DNA of 64,000 nucleotides from positions 7,257,001 through 7,321,000 of the forward strand of contig NC_083507.1 of NCBI RefSeq assembly GCF_032362555.1, in the 5' to 3' direction. The notes under the pieces were generated by a model that was not told the origin of the DNA, searched no databases, and saw only the letters and a program-made list of their open reading frames with translations. The DNA comes from Amyelois transitella. Taxonomy: Eukaryota; Arthropoda; Insecta; Lepidoptera; Pyralidae. Positions 20,072 through 31,245 of this stretch are shown in pieces. Within the stretch, counting starts at the first letter, position 1. Each line of letters starts with the position of its first letter. The translations under genes were made by a program, and so were the position numbers.

Positions 20072-23000
20072 TTAAGGTTTTCTCGCGTTAACGTCCATGT
20101 AAGTTTGGTTATTTAAAAACGTCGTTCTTGATAATTCCTCTTTGAAGTAGTCTATTGTTTTCTGAAGTCCATCTTGTAGTGAAACCTAAAGAAAGAAATC
20201 ACGTTAAATTGTAACCTTGGGTTAATTAAGTTTTTCGGAAAAATTGCATATTGCGTCCGATATTTCGACGACTTTTGTAGTACCTTTGGCGTCCACCCGA
20301 GCTGTGCCTCCGCGACGGCGATGTCGGGCCGGCGGCGCTGCGGGTCGTCCTCCACGGCCGCGCCCGTCGACACCGTGCTGCGGCAGCCCGGGACTAGGTT
20401 CTTGATGATCATCGCGAATTCTGAACAACACGAACCTAAGATAAGGTGTGGCCACACATCTCTACGGCATCAGCCATTAAAATTATCACATTTAATGTAA
20501 CTTATCCAAACTTTAAATTTCAAAACTGTTCTTATATACATGCATTTTCTTTTACGGGGTAGACAGTAGGGTGCTTCAAAAAATCTAACTTTAATTTTTT
20601 TTGTGGGGCACACTCTCATTTGATTTCAATATAAAAATAAACGAATACGTATTTTTTCTTTTTAGAATTAAGTGAAATTTAGAGGTCGCTACCGGTCATC
20701 AAAGTTTTGCAAAATAAACTCTATTTGGTGCAATATGACTCCGGTACTTTAATCTAAACATGTCCCTGCAAGTTATCTAAACACGCCGCAAGTACATAAA
20801 TAAACCGCGTACAAGGACTCAGCATTGTTCTAAACAAAAAATATCGTGTTAAAACGTGTCACTATCGCAAACAAAGTAGCCAGTGTGAAGACGTATTTTT
20901 GATAAGTCCGCCAATATTGTGATTGTGGTGAATAATGGCGTCTACCAGTAAAAGTGGTGTAACAACGCGAAAAAATACTGATATCTGGTTAATAGGACAT
21001 GTCACACCAACTTTGTCTCATGTAAAACTTCCGTCTATCAAAGAAGTAATGAGTTTATTTTTTTACTTCAAAACTATAGAGAAGGATCAAAATAACAAAG
21101 CTGCGGGTCGTGCGGCATACAAGGTTATTGAAATATGGGAAAAAGCCAGTATTCCCACTAGACTTCAGAAACATGTCGTAGCAAAAATACTTAAATATTT
21201 CTCTGAATGGCAGAAGCTTAAAAAAAATAAAGAAAATAAGAAAAAGCGCTCAGCTCAGATACAATTAAAGGAAGAACGGTGGAAGCAAAGTCTGGATTGT
21301 CTTTTTGATATCGCTCATGCCAGTGCTTTAGATTTGATTACTATAGAGGAAGACAAACAGTTTCTACTTGCACAAAGAACAATGGGACGTCCAGGACAAA
21401 TAGGCAGCCTAGACAGAAAATTCGAACAAATACAAACGATCAAATCACAACAGGATGAAAAGTTAGAAAAAAGAAAGGTGCGCGAATCAGAATGTATAAA
21501 ACGACTAACTGAAAAGTGTGAGTTGTTGTCATCATCTTCATCGTCTTTGGAAGGTATTGAAGAATCAAGTCCACCTATTACTCCGTCGCCAAAACCATCT
21601 ACATCGATTACAAAACCAAAAAGAAGTAAGAAGATAATAGTCGACGACCGTTTGGCTGTAAGTCTCGACGTTGCTAAGCTAAGTGACCGAAAAGCAGCCA
21701 TTGTTTTAACATCAACTCTTAAGAGCGCAGGTTGTGACGTTTCAAGTTACAACATTAGTTCATCGTCTATTCGCCGTCAACGAATCCAGCGCCGACAAAA
21801 AATTGCAGAGTCCCTTAAAAGTGAATTCAAGCCCGAGGTCCCACTAACCGTTCACTGGGATGGTAAAATGCTTGAAGATATAACGGGACATGAAGTTGTC
21901 GACCGTTTACCAATCTTAGCTTCAGGCCAAGGAATAGATCAGCTATTAGCTGTTCCAAAACTGCCAAATGGAACTGGACAGGCAATGGCCTCTGCTGTTG
22001 TTGATACCTTGTTATCATGGGGTCTAAGTGATAAAATCAAGGCGATGGGATTTGATACCACTGCTTCAAATACTGGGCGAATAAATGGAGCCTGTACTTT
22101 ACTTGAGCAAAAATTAGAAAAACCGCTATTATGGTTGGCGTGCAGACACCATATTTTAGAAATCGTACTTGAAGCGGTTGTAGTTTTGGCATTGGGTTGT
22201 TCAAGTGGGCCAGAAATACAGATATTTAAAAAGTTTCAAAAAAACTGGCCTCAAATTGACCAAGGAGACTTCAAACCAGTTACTTCTGACCCTGACACAT
22301 TAAAGGATGTCCAAGATATAAGTGACACAATGATTTCTTTTGCCACACAACAGTTGAATCAGTTTCAACCACGAGACGATTACAAGGAGTTGCTAAATCT
22401 CATTGTGATTTTTTTGGGAGGAACACCAGAAAAGGGCGTATCGTTTAGAGCACCTGCAGGATTGCATCGAGCCAGATGGATGGCGAAAGCAATTTATGCT
22501 TTAAAAATGTATTTATTTAGACAACAGATAAAAATTACAAAAAAAGAAATCAAAGGTTTAAGAGATGTTTGCATTTTTGTTGTCCTAATTTACGCAAAAT
22601 ACTGGTACCAAGCACCTTGCGCGAGGTCAGCTCCAAAGAATGATTTACAGCTTTTGAAGGACTTGGTGGCTTACGAGAAGGTTAACAAATCACTGGCACA
22701 GGTTGCACTGAAAAAAATGACAGGACATCTTTGGTACTTGTCTGAGGAGCTCGTTGCCTTGGCATTTTTCGACGACAATGTTACAGCGGAAACAAAAGCA
22801 AAGATGGTCAGTGCTCTCGAAATTCAAGGGTCAGAAGATCCACCTAAAAGAGTGACCCTTGATCGTGACCTTATCCTCAACAAAAACTTAGAAGATTTTG
22901 TTACAAACAATACATTCACTTTTTTCAAAACAATTGGAGTGCCGTGCGATTTTTTGAAAAAAGATGTGAATTCTTGGAATTATGACAATGATTACACCAA

Positions 23001-26000
23001 ATGTAAAGAATATGTACAATGTTTGAAAGTTGTGAATGATTTAGCGGAAAGAGGAGTAGCTCTCATGGAGGAATATAATCGTCTTCATACCACCAATGAG
23101 GAGCAGAAACAATATTTGCTTTTGGCGGTCAAAGATTATAGGAAAAGATTTCCTAACACAAATAAGTCCACTTTGATATCTTAATTTGATTTCTAAACAT
23201 CTTTAATACGTTATTTTTAAAATAATTCATATTAAAATATTGATTTAACATCACACTTTAAAAGCTTCTCTCATTTTTTAAATAATAATTCTCTAATAAA
23301 AATTATTTCATGTCAAACATGATTTTTTATTTTTCTCTATATTTCAAAAGGCGGTAGCGACCCCTAAAACCTATTTAAAAAATCTGAAAAAAATCCCCCG
23401 TAAGTTTTTAGTGTTATGGTAACTATCGAAAAGGTGCCCGGTTACAATAATTAAAAAAAAAATTTTTTCGAACAATTTTGAAGCACCCTAGTAGACAGAG
23501 CCAACACGTCACGTTCAAATGTTGAAACAGGAAACCAGTCTATGGCCTTAAAGAAGAATCCCCAGTTTATTAGCCTTTCTCTTGATTTTCTTATACAAAC
23601 CCACAATAGCCTTAACCAAACCTTGTTACTGAGTTTAACAATCACAGACTCATAAAAAATAGATAAGATAAAATAGAATTTACCTTCTATAGTATGTTCT
23701 ACGGGATTTCCGATGTTAACCGGCAAGGTATAACTGGATGCCATTAGAGACAGGAGGCCATCAACAAGATCAGATACGTAGCAAAATGAACGAGTCTGCT
23801 TCCCATTGCCGTATACCTGGAAAGTGAAAATAATCTTTCAATTAATATAAACTTGTAAACACACTGAATGTTATCTGGGCAGAGTGGTAAGGTTCCCACT
23901 TGCAAAGTTTACGGAGGTCAGATGGGAACTGCTTCATGTAAAAACTCGTCAAATCCAGGATCCATGATCAAAGGCACACCTTGGGCTCCTCTTCAGAGTG
24001 ATGAGTACCTATGTAAAGGTACCTATCGCCAAGAGAAAGGAAAGATATTTATTGAAGGGGAAACATAGGCTACTTTTTTGGAAATCCCATGGAAAAGGAA
24101 ATAACGCTAATATTTAATTCAATACGATTAATTTATTATTGATAACAACACTCACAGTTATAGTCAAATTCTGCAGTGCTTGCATAATAAAATTGGAGAC
24201 GACTCGTCCATCAGAGACATGCATCCTTGGCCCGTACGTGTTGAAAATACGAGCCACTCTGACTGAAACGTTCTCTTGTTTGGCGTAGGAGTAGGCTAGA
24301 GTCTCCGCCACCCGCTTGCCTTCATCATAACACGCCCGAGGACCTATTCCCAAATATGTTTAATCAAAATATAAATATAAGACAACCGACTGACCCCGTT
24401 AATCGATCTGATAGCTCGTAAGATTTCTTAGCTCCTTACTAAAACAATAGCGGTCTTTAACTTTTCTCGGATTTTTATTTCAAATTTTTTTAGTAACAAT
24501 TACGTATCCCAGCAAGTAAATTTTAGTTAATAATTTAAGACGAGAAAGAGTTTTAAGGTTGCTACAATTTGTTGTTGAATAAATACACGCTTTCATGAAA
24601 ATTTAAATCTAGAGTAGTTGTTAAACCATTACTGTATATAATAATGATATTACAAAAGGACAAGTTATTTTATAAAAATAATTCAACCTGAAGATTAATA
24701 ACAGATTCATTTAAAAAAAAATTACCTATAGGATTAACATGACCCCAGTATGACTCAGGCTGGGGATGCACCATGGGGTCGCCATACACTTCGGATGTAC
24801 TAGCTATAAGGATTCTGGCTCCTACTCGCCGCGCGAGCCCTGCAAATCAAAAAAGGAAAATTTTAAGAAATATAATATTAATTATGGTTATGAAGTAGAG
24901 TATATTATATTTATCATGGCTTCATAGCCGCGGTGGAGAAAGCCAATTGTCTCGGAATGACCGAAAGCATGTTCAGCTGAATAAATAAACATTGATTAAC
25001 AATAATTTAAACCAATACATATATTTGTCATTCACATGTGAAATATTAAAATTCTCTCTCTCATCTTGGCGTGTTTCCAGATGATCAATCCGCCATCAAG
25101 GTTCGGGACCTGGAGTCCTCTTTCTTACTTCTCTTTTTCCACTTCCTCCTATCTACCGCGTGTTCATTTCTAAGACCATTGGCACGCATATTATCTTTTA
25201 CAATATCTAGCCAGGATTTTATCAGTCTACCCTATCTACCCGGACCCGGCGGAGGCGGCATGACTAGACATTTGTTCCCCAGATAGTCTGCAGACATCTG
25301 CAAGACTAAGCCATACCAGTGCCGGCAGTGCTTTATGGATACTACGGATATATTACGGATATGAAAGTTGCCGCGAATACGGAGTAAAATATTAAAATCC
25401 ATTATGATATTATTAATAAGAAACATAATAAGACATATTTTGTTTTAAGAGAATAAGCCTTAATATTTGTAATTTTCTACTTTGAACAGTTAGATTTTAT
25501 TCATCATGTTTGTAACTTTGTTTAGATTATTTTAATTAGATAGAAATAATGGATGGTTTGAATTTAGCACTTACCTAACATATTTATTGTGCCTACGGTG
25601 TTAGTTTTAATAGTTTTTACAGGATTCTGCATATAATGAGGTGGGCTTGCAGGACTAGCTAAGTGATATATTTCATCTGCCTGAAAAATAACAAAGTTGT
25701 AAATAAACACTAGGCATAGGTGATACAGTCAAAGTAAATGTAAACATTAAAGTTCACAACAATTATGATTCACATCCATCCATATCCACATGATCAAACC
25801 ACCTAAGCATCCTTTTTCTTTTGCTGTCATATCTTCTTTCACATTATAAACACATTCTCTTATTTCCACTCCACATTTCCACTCCACACTTAACTTTCAC
25901 TCCCATACATTAGTGTTGGGGCCAACATGACCAATACATTAGTTTGTTATTGATAGTTTGGGTTGTGTGATTTTGTATGGACTGTACCAAAACAAGAAAT

Positions 26001-26917
26001 GTACCTCAACATAAAGAGGATTAACAATGTCATGGTGGATCATCTCGAAGTTTCGATGACCAAACCAATGCTCCACATTTCTTTTGCGGCCAGTGAAGAA
26101 ATTGTCTACTACAATGACTTCATGCCCTCGCATCATTAGAATATCAACGAGGTGAGATCCTACAAAACCTGCACCACCTGTTACCTGAAAAAGGACAATA
26201 ATCAGACAGTTATTTTTTTTATTGAAATGACAGTTATTGATTTCATAATGAAAATATTTATAAAATAAGCAAATTAATCATGAAAATTTGTAGAATAATT
26301 AGCTTTACAAAAATTTGAACATTACTAACCAATATCCTTTTCCTCTCTTTGTACCCTAAGTATTTAACGTCAGGATATTTCTGTGGTATCCTTCCTTCTA
26401 GAATAGCAATTTTTTTTTCTAAATGTTCTATCCTTGCTCTTGCTTCTAACAGATCTTGTTTCATTTTCTCATCAGCTGGATTCTTTTCAGATGGCTCCAT
26501 TACGACTTTTTGATAGACTAACCTATCCTTCCTTGGTTCTTGAACTGTTCGCTGGCCATCAATAATCTCTGTATTTTTTCTACTTATGAGGTATATTATT
26601 ATTACTAGAAATAAATATCTACATGAAGTATGTAAAAACAGAGCAGCAAATAATGTGTTAAATAGTTTTCTAACTTATAAGAATAAATTCGCCATAATAA
26701 TTTTAAATTTCATAGAAATATCTGTCGGCAATGTATTCCTTGTTAAGAATCTGATGGGACCAGTTTCATGGTGCGGTTAGTGTTTACAATATTTAAAACA
26801 ATAAAACAAGTTGTTAACGTCACTGATAATAGTGTATTGAACCTTACTATACTTACAAAGGGCCACAAAACATACGGTAGAGATTATTTTCCGAAATTTA
26901 AGAGATTGCTTTATCAT
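20072..26917 (-). CDS. UXS1: UDP-glucuronate decarboxylase (UDP-xylose synthase)
   Basis: Converts UDP-glucuronate to UDP-xylose with bound NAD in the Golgi/ER lumen, supplying the xylose that starts glycosaminoglycan chains. Nine minus-strand exons join without phase errors into 435 codons: 26917-26857, 26604-26330, 26184-26005, 25680-25575, 24839-24726, 24343-24156, 23816-23684, 20420-20284 and 20185-20072. All introns are GT-AG. Exons 1 and 2 together encode a short basic leader and one membrane anchor ([15 protein letters not shown]), then a coiled stem. The SDR core shows the NAD-binding GGAGFVGSH (115-123), the [10 protein letters not shown] segment (220-229) and the Tyr-x-x-x-Lys catalytic pair in ACYDEGKR (Y251, K255). 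Length and motif order match animal UXS1. The last intron carries a 2.9-kb hAT-like insertion, and other introns carry LINE and family B fragments. Confidence 0.95.
20567..23490. mobile_element. hAT-like DNA transposon, apparently intact
   Basis: The element spans 2,924 bp. Its ends are TAGGGTGCTTCAAAA in inverted orientation at both termini (15 bp, perfect). It is flanked by the 8-bp direct repeat GTAGACAG (20559-20566 and 23491-23498), which fits the hAT target pattern nTnnnnAn. A further subterminal inverted repeat, with core GGTCGCTACC at 20684-20693 and 23353-23362 (about 17 bp including flanks with one mismatch), is a likely transposase binding site. It holds one long intronless ORF. 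Insertion is in the last UXS1 intron, antisense to that gene. Confidence 0.9.
20935..23184 (+). CDS. Transposase of the hAT-like element (749 aa)
   Basis: The only gene of the element, single exon. Residues ~70-190 are lysine/glutamate-rich and helical, and ~198-235 is a Ser/Pro linker. The rest resembles an RNase-H-fold transposase. VHWDGK gives a first aspartate (D309), [11 protein letters not shown] a second (D374), ACRHH a C-x-x-H pair (C403/H406), and the WYLSEEL region near 600-606 may give the third acid. The C-x-x-H motif occurs in hAT and related superfamilies. I do not see a classical BED zinc finger at the N-terminus or the usual hAT C-terminal dimerisation block, so it may be a divergent branch. 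Superfamily assignment rests mainly on the termini and 8-bp duplication. Similar uncharacterised proteins exist in other invertebrates (memory, unchecked). Confidence 0.8.
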   Translation: MASTSKSGVTTRKNTDIWLIGHVTPTLSHVKLPSIKEVMSLFFYFKTIEKDQNNKAAGRAAYKVIEIWEKASIPTRLQKHVVAKILKYFSEWQKLKKNKENKKKRSAQIQLKEERWKQSLDCLFDIAHASALDLITIEEDKQFLLAQRTMGRPGQIGSLDRKFEQIQTIKSQQDEKLEKRKVRESECIKRLTEKCELLSSSSSSLEGIEESSPPITPSPKPSTSITKPKRSKKIIVDDRLAVSLDVAKLSDRKAAIVLTSTLKSAGCDVSSYNISSSSIRRQRIQRRQKIAESLKSEFKPEVPLTVHWDGKMLEDITGHEVVDRLPILASGQGIDQLLAVPKLPNGTGQAMASAVVDTLLSWGLSDKIKAMGFDTTASNTGRINGACTLLEQKLEKPLLWLACRHHILEIVLEAVVVLALGCSSGPEIQIFKKFQKNWPQIDQGDFKPVTSDPDTLKDVQDISDTMISFATQQLNQFQPRDDYKELLNLIVIFLGGTPEKGVSFRAPAGLHRARWMAKAIYALKMYLFRQQIKITKKEIKGLRDVCIFVVLIYAKYWYQAPCARSAPKNDLQLLKDLVAYEKVNKSLAQVALKKMTGHLWYLSEELVALAFFDDNVTAETKAKMVSALEIQGSEDPPKRVTLDRDLILNKNLEDFVTNNTFTFFKTIGVPCDFLKKDVNSWNYDNDYTKCKEYVQCLKVVNDLAERGVALMEEYNRLHTTNEEQKQYLLLAVKDYRKRFPNTNKSTLIS
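23880..24065 (+). repeat. Interspersed repeat family B in UXS1 intron 6
   Basis: It begins near a 'ggttcccacttgcaaag' block, followed by 'ggaggtcagatgggaactgc', both shared with the reverse copy at 18410-18545. There is no meaningful ORF. Confidence 0.55.
25036..25290. repeat. Decayed retroelement fragment in UXS1 intron 4
   Basis: A block of higher complexity than the flanking intron, containing 'tggcgtgtttccagatgatc', 'aatccgccatcaagg' and 'cggacccggcggaggcggc'. It looks like antisense LINE coding remnant, since the minus strand has a basic stretch. It is not continuous enough to be an ORF. Confidence 0.4.
25740..25930 (-). repeat. LINE reverse-transcriptase C-terminal remnant in UXS1 intron 3
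   Basis: Translated on the minus strand with one shift, it gives the pattern [15 protein letters not shown]. This resembles the 'GMLRWFGHVERM' segment common to insect LINE reverse transcriptases. It has stops and no ORF. Confidence 0.5.
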
Positions 26918-28256
26918 TTCTGGAAATAATATTTAGCTGTTGTAACGAACATTTCTAACGTTGTGGTCTATTTATTGGCACTGATTCTACATGGATAAAA
27001 CAATGACAGTTTTTAAATAGATATAGTCTTGATAAAAAGAGCAAGTTGTAAAACTCGCCAGTCCAATCCAAAACAATTTACACACGACAAATGAGTTTGT
27101 GTTGCCAACTCTTTCCTACGAGAAGGCGTTTATTCTTAATCAGTCTCAAAGAAGCATCAGAATGCCAAAAATTGTCAAAGGCAAAAAAACGTGCCAAAGC
27201 GCTTTAGATGTCTAAGACAATTGATATTAGTGTACTGAAAAGTCTTTTTCTTACTTCACCAACGACTTTTATTTATCTTCTCAGTATTCTATTTTAAAAA
27301 ATCTATGAATATCATTGATTTTTCATAGATATTTATTATGTAATGGGAAAAGTGCAAGATAATTGAAAATGGTTGCTAGGCGCTAAGCAAGTCCCAAACT
27401 TGGGTCACTGAGGCGGTTAAAAAAGCGCTAGATTTGGTTCATTAGGTACTGAGTTGGCGACACTACAAATGACAGTAATGAAAAGACAAATGACAATGAC
27501 AACGACATTTGGGTAAATGTTTTTAAACGTAGGTACTTTGTCGTTTCATTCGTGTTCGTACTATATACCTATACAACACGATAGAACAACGAGTACAACC
27601 TCAGGAAGGAAACTGAATGCGTAAAGTATTTTCCGTCGATGTTATTTTCTGAATTAAAAATCCTTGTCGTTATTTGCGATCACTATAATTTATTTACCCT
27701 GCTGTCACTGAAACCGATTATTAAACGAACTTTGCAAAAGTATTAATTTCCTATCTTAATTTCATCAAAAACAATTTTTTTACACCTCATTAAATTTAAC
27801 TTAAAATTTTATTTATCGCTTTTTATATATATGTAAAAAAGTAAAAAGTGATAAGTATTTCCGATTTTTCGTTACATTTCTTTCGAGTTAGAGTAATTAG
27901 AAAGAAACGGTATTTTCAGTTTTCAGATAGGAAACGACCACCCACGACACCACGGTATTTCACGGCAACCTCTCGACAATTTAGTTGACTAAATTATGTA
28001 TTGTTAAGAGTAAAGGCATTTGAAATTGAACTAGAGATATTCTGTCCACAAATTAAATAGAGATACCTACTATGTTCTGTCTGTTGACCGCGGCACTCAT
28101 AAATAAATTCAATTAACATATTATTATATCTATAAATATATATATCTATCAACTTTGTTATTCTCAGGTTTGTAATTATTGGAAATCAACTAACTAGCAT
28201 CATGTAGGTACCTAACGTAAGTTAAAAAACGTTAATAAAATACTCTATTGACAAGA
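26918..28256 (-). promoter_or_regulatory. Upstream region of UXS1
   Basis: The intergenic gap before the next gene in the same direction. It has a compositionally distinct stretch at 27360-27600, with 'ggttgctaggcgctaagcaag' and runs of 'aatgacaatgacaacgac'. A plausible location for the UXS1 promoter, but no core element can be assigned. Confidence 0.35.
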
Positions 28257-29393
28257 TTAATTTGTTTTATTGACACAAAATTTTCGCATGTTTATAGGTA
28301 TATCTGGCTGATCACTAAAAAGGCCATCAATTCCAGTTTCAAGATATGCTTTTAGTTCTCCTTGAAAATTGCCAAGAGATGCAGGTCGTTTATCTTTACT
28401 TTGAAATTCATCTGGCAAGAAATAATTTTCAGCGCGGAAACCATATGGATGTACTTTCAAACCAGCTTTATGGGCGTCTTCAACAAACCTCGTAGCAGAC
28501 CCTAATTGGTTTTTAGATGTTCGAGGTATTATGTAGGCTTTGTCAGGTCCAACAGCGGAAGCGTATTTTGCAATCTGTTTCAAGCCATCTACACTAGCCA
28601 TGTCGCCGTATGTGAGTCCAGTTCCAAGCTCAGCTTGATCTGCTGGCTGTAGAGATTTGTTGGTTTCAAATAACTGAAGTAATTTTATATCAGTAATCTT
28701 TTTAAGTTCTTTCAAATTGTTAACTTCAAAAGACTGAATGTACGCAGGAGCTTGTGCTCCTTGATAACCATTTCTGTGTAACGTATCTACTACGAGCTGC
28801 TCCATGGGTAATCCAATGTTGCGAAAATAAGTGCTACGTTTTATTTCTGGATAAACACCTATTACTCTTTTTGCACTATTTTGAAAACTTTTTGCTAAGT
28901 CTAAAATTTCTTGAAAAGTTAAAATTGAAAATGATCCGTCCATTCTACTATTACCCGGTCTTATATTCGGTAACCTTTCAACGACACGCAGAGTCTTGAT
29001 TTCTTTTAGAGTAAAATCTTCTGTAAACCATCCGTTTAATACTGTTCCATCAACAGTTTGATTGCGCCGTCGATTTGCGAATTCATGTCGTTGTGAGACA
29101 TCGGTTGTTAAGCTCAACTCGTTGTCGTGTCTAATAATAAGTTGGCTATCTTTAGTTATTACAAGATCAGGTTCTATATAGTCAGCTCCCATGGCGATAG
29201 CTAACGAATAGGATCCGAGAGTATGTTCAGGAACATATCCACTGGCACCGCGATGAGCAATCACTAGAGGTTTGCATTCAAACTCGTCTTCTATTTCATT
29301 GGTTTCTCTTGCCAGAGCTGGAGGAGTCGCTTGCGTCGTCACCAAAAACTCGATATTGATGAGTGCTATGTAGAGTACTTCTTGAATCTTCAT
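28257..29393 (-). CDS. GlpQ-type glycerophosphodiester phosphodiesterase, paralogue 1
   Basis: Hydrolyses glycerophosphodiesters (deacylated phospholipids) to glycerol-3-phosphate and an alcohol, probably outside the cell or in the secretory path. The 378-aa single-exon ORF starts at ATG 29393 with an N-terminal hydrophobic stretch ending near TTQA, a likely signal peptide. GDPD motifs are complete: AHRGASGYVPEHT (His47, Glu56), GADYIEPDLV, the RHDNEL histidine, YPEIK, and the C-terminal IDGLFSDQPD. Length and motif spacing fit bacterial periplasmic GlpQ better than animal GDE/GDPD membrane proteins, so bacterial origin is plausible but not shown here. The coding region has no intron. An AATAAA overlaps the last codons (28271-28266), implying a very short 3' UTR. 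A close paralogue lies 1.85 kb upstream in the same orientation. Confidence 0.92.
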   Translation of the reverse strand: MKIQEVLYIALINIEFLVTTQATPPALARETNEIEDEFECKPLVIAHRGASGYVPEHTLGSYSLAIAMGADYIEPDLVITKDSQLIIRHDNELSLTTDVSQRHEFANRRRNQTVDGTVLNGWFTEDFTLKEIKTLRVVERLPNIRPGNSRMDGSFSILTFQEILDLAKSFQNSAKRVIGVYPEIKRSTYFRNIGLPMEQLVVDTLHRNGYQGAQAPAYIQSFEVNNLKELKKITDIKLLQLFETNKSLQPADQAELGTGLTYGDMASVDGLKQIAKYASAVGPDKAYIIPRTSKNQLGSATRFVEDAHKAGLKVHPYGFRAENYFLPDEFQSKDKRPASLGNFQGELKAYLETGIDGLFSDQPDIPINMRKFCVNKTN

Positions 29394-29434
29394 TTTAGTC
29401 TAATTACCTAGTAAATTAGTACTTATTCACTCAC

Positions 29435-29441
29435 TTTTATA
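29435..29441 (-). promoter_or_regulatory. TATA box of GDPD paralogue 1
   Basis: A TATAAAA on the minus strand, 42-48 bp upstream of the ATG. A start site ~30 bp downstream would give a 5' UTR of only about 10-20 nt. It is a good match in position and sequence, but AT-rich context lowers its specificity. Confidence 0.45.
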
Positions 29442-29974
29442 TTGATATACAAATATTCTTAAATAAAATGTAAAATAGGCACTCTTAATTTCCAAGTGTT
29501 GACATTGTATCTATTTTATGCAAGTCGTGATGTTTACTTATATAAAGTATATACTTATATAACTTGGAAGCGATCTAATACAAGTGATAAATTCGCTCAA
29601 GAGACACGGACACGAGCCGCTAATGACGATTGTGATTACGCCGACATGTACAAATGAATACAAAATACTAAGTAGGATGATTTAAACAAATTTAAACAAT
29701 ACAACATTACCTACCTATACTAAGATGCATAGGCTAAATAATTTAAACAAAAAAACATTAAACTTAGGTGCACAATCCTTAATAAATTATAAGTACAGAT
29801 ACAAAAGCCTATTAGTTTTACAATGTTTGTTTGGTCTATTAAAATAAAGCAGGGAAGTTTACTAGGATTTAGGATCATCATATTATATTTTGCACACAGT
29901 TAACCTTTTGCGTACAATCCTCTTATCTAGGCATCTAAATTATTTGATGAGAAAGTGGATACTGTGGGTTAACC

Positions 29975-30076
29975 GTGGCAAGCAAATCTCTCAAGCAATC
30001 TAGGTAGCAACCTAGGTAGGCGCCTAGAGTAGGCGCTGCAGAATCCAGATAGATTGCTTGAGTAAACCTTGCTCAC
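29975..30076. repeat. ~100-nt foldback, MITE-like or hairpin RNA-like
   Basis: Outer arms begin GTGGCAAG and GTGAGCAAG (inverted). A perfect 13-bp inner pair, CTCAAGCAATCTA, lies at 29990-30002 and 30050-30062. The ~47-nt interior has its own small palindromes (CCTAGG, AGGCGCCT). No target duplication was found. Confidence 0.5.
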
Positions 30077-31245
30077 ATTACTAATTTTGACGTGTATGCA
30101 AACGCCATTGTCAGTTTTTGCATTGAATGGAGTTCGATGTACCTTCTACTACTGGGTTTTATCTCATTTTATGACTTTTTCCTTCCCAAAGCGGATCATA
30201 CACACCACTGAAGGGCAAACATTATTTGGAAAAATCGATAGTAGCCAAAAGTGCACCTAGAAAAAGGGGTTCTATCGTGTCCTTACTTCTATTATATTAT
30301 TTTTATGAATTTAAAAAGTGCTAGTTATTATACTTACTGGGTATTTGAATATCGGTAGATGACCGTTTAAAATACAATTTGTCTGTAAGACTGTACACGC
30401 TCAAGATAAATTTCTATAAATAGTGGTATGAATCTCGCGATGAACTCTAGTTTTAGGGACCTCAGTATCGGTTGGTTGGTGGTGTGATCATGTTTTATGT
30501 AATTTTAGATATCCATAATGCTCATCTTTATTATTTCAAACTCCGCATCTGATTACTTAGAATTACTAGTATAATAAATAAATTATTAATGTTCTTAGTT
30601 AGCACTTCTAGTCTATTTGTGTTTAAGGATTTGGTCACATACCTACCAATACTTTTTTATCAATTTCTGTAGGAATCTCTCGCTCTTATTTTCCTCTCGT
30701 CATAGCATATTCTCAGGTTCCTTTTTTTTTGTGATAAAAATTTCTCTATTCTGATTGTATGGCCCTGATTCCACCAATGCGAAGATGACAGGAAATGTGT
30801 TTTGATAACCAATCATATTTCATTATTTCCACATTTCTAAGTTCATTGATGTCAGGATCGGCCCCTAGATTTCTTGGCTTAGCACGTTGTTTATGGATTT
30901 AAATAACTAAAAATGCTACTAAAATTGTAACTACTTTGTTGTAAAAAGTAGAAACAGGAACAACAAAACATGTCTTGCGATAAGATAATCTAATTATACA
31001 AAGTACATAATTGTGTTTAAGCATCAGTACTGACGCCATTGACGAATACAAAATGTTGCTACGAAGTGTAATAATGAAGAACAAGGTCTCAATTTTCTTG
31101 CATATGTAACAATCGATTTTTCTTAAAATGAGTGGGCTAATTTATGACTCAATAATTTACAATACTTTATTTATTTTTTTAAACTTAGATAGGTATAAGA
31201 AATTAATAACCTAGGTACATACCTAATTGACGACGGTAGCCTAAC

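Larger units (their letters stand above)
20541..23600 (+). repeat. Family A repeat split by the hAT-like element
   Basis: The left part (about 20541-20566, ending 'ggggtagacag') and right part (23491-23600, starting 'gtagacagagccaac') together rebuild the family A order seen at 16192 and 49145. The transposon therefore inserted into an existing repeat copy and duplicated 8 bp of it. Confidence 0.85.
29394..31245. other. Spacer between the two GDPD genes
   Basis: 1.85 kb with no ORF of interest. It holds the promoter of paralogue 1, a foldback at 29975-30076 and the poly(A) signal of paralogue 2 (minus AATAAA at 31171-31166). Confidence 0.5.

Noticed and set aside
21315-21701. 128-codon minus-strand ORF
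   Set aside because: Antisense shadow of the hAT-like transposase, with low-complexity Ser/Asp composition mirroring the linker.
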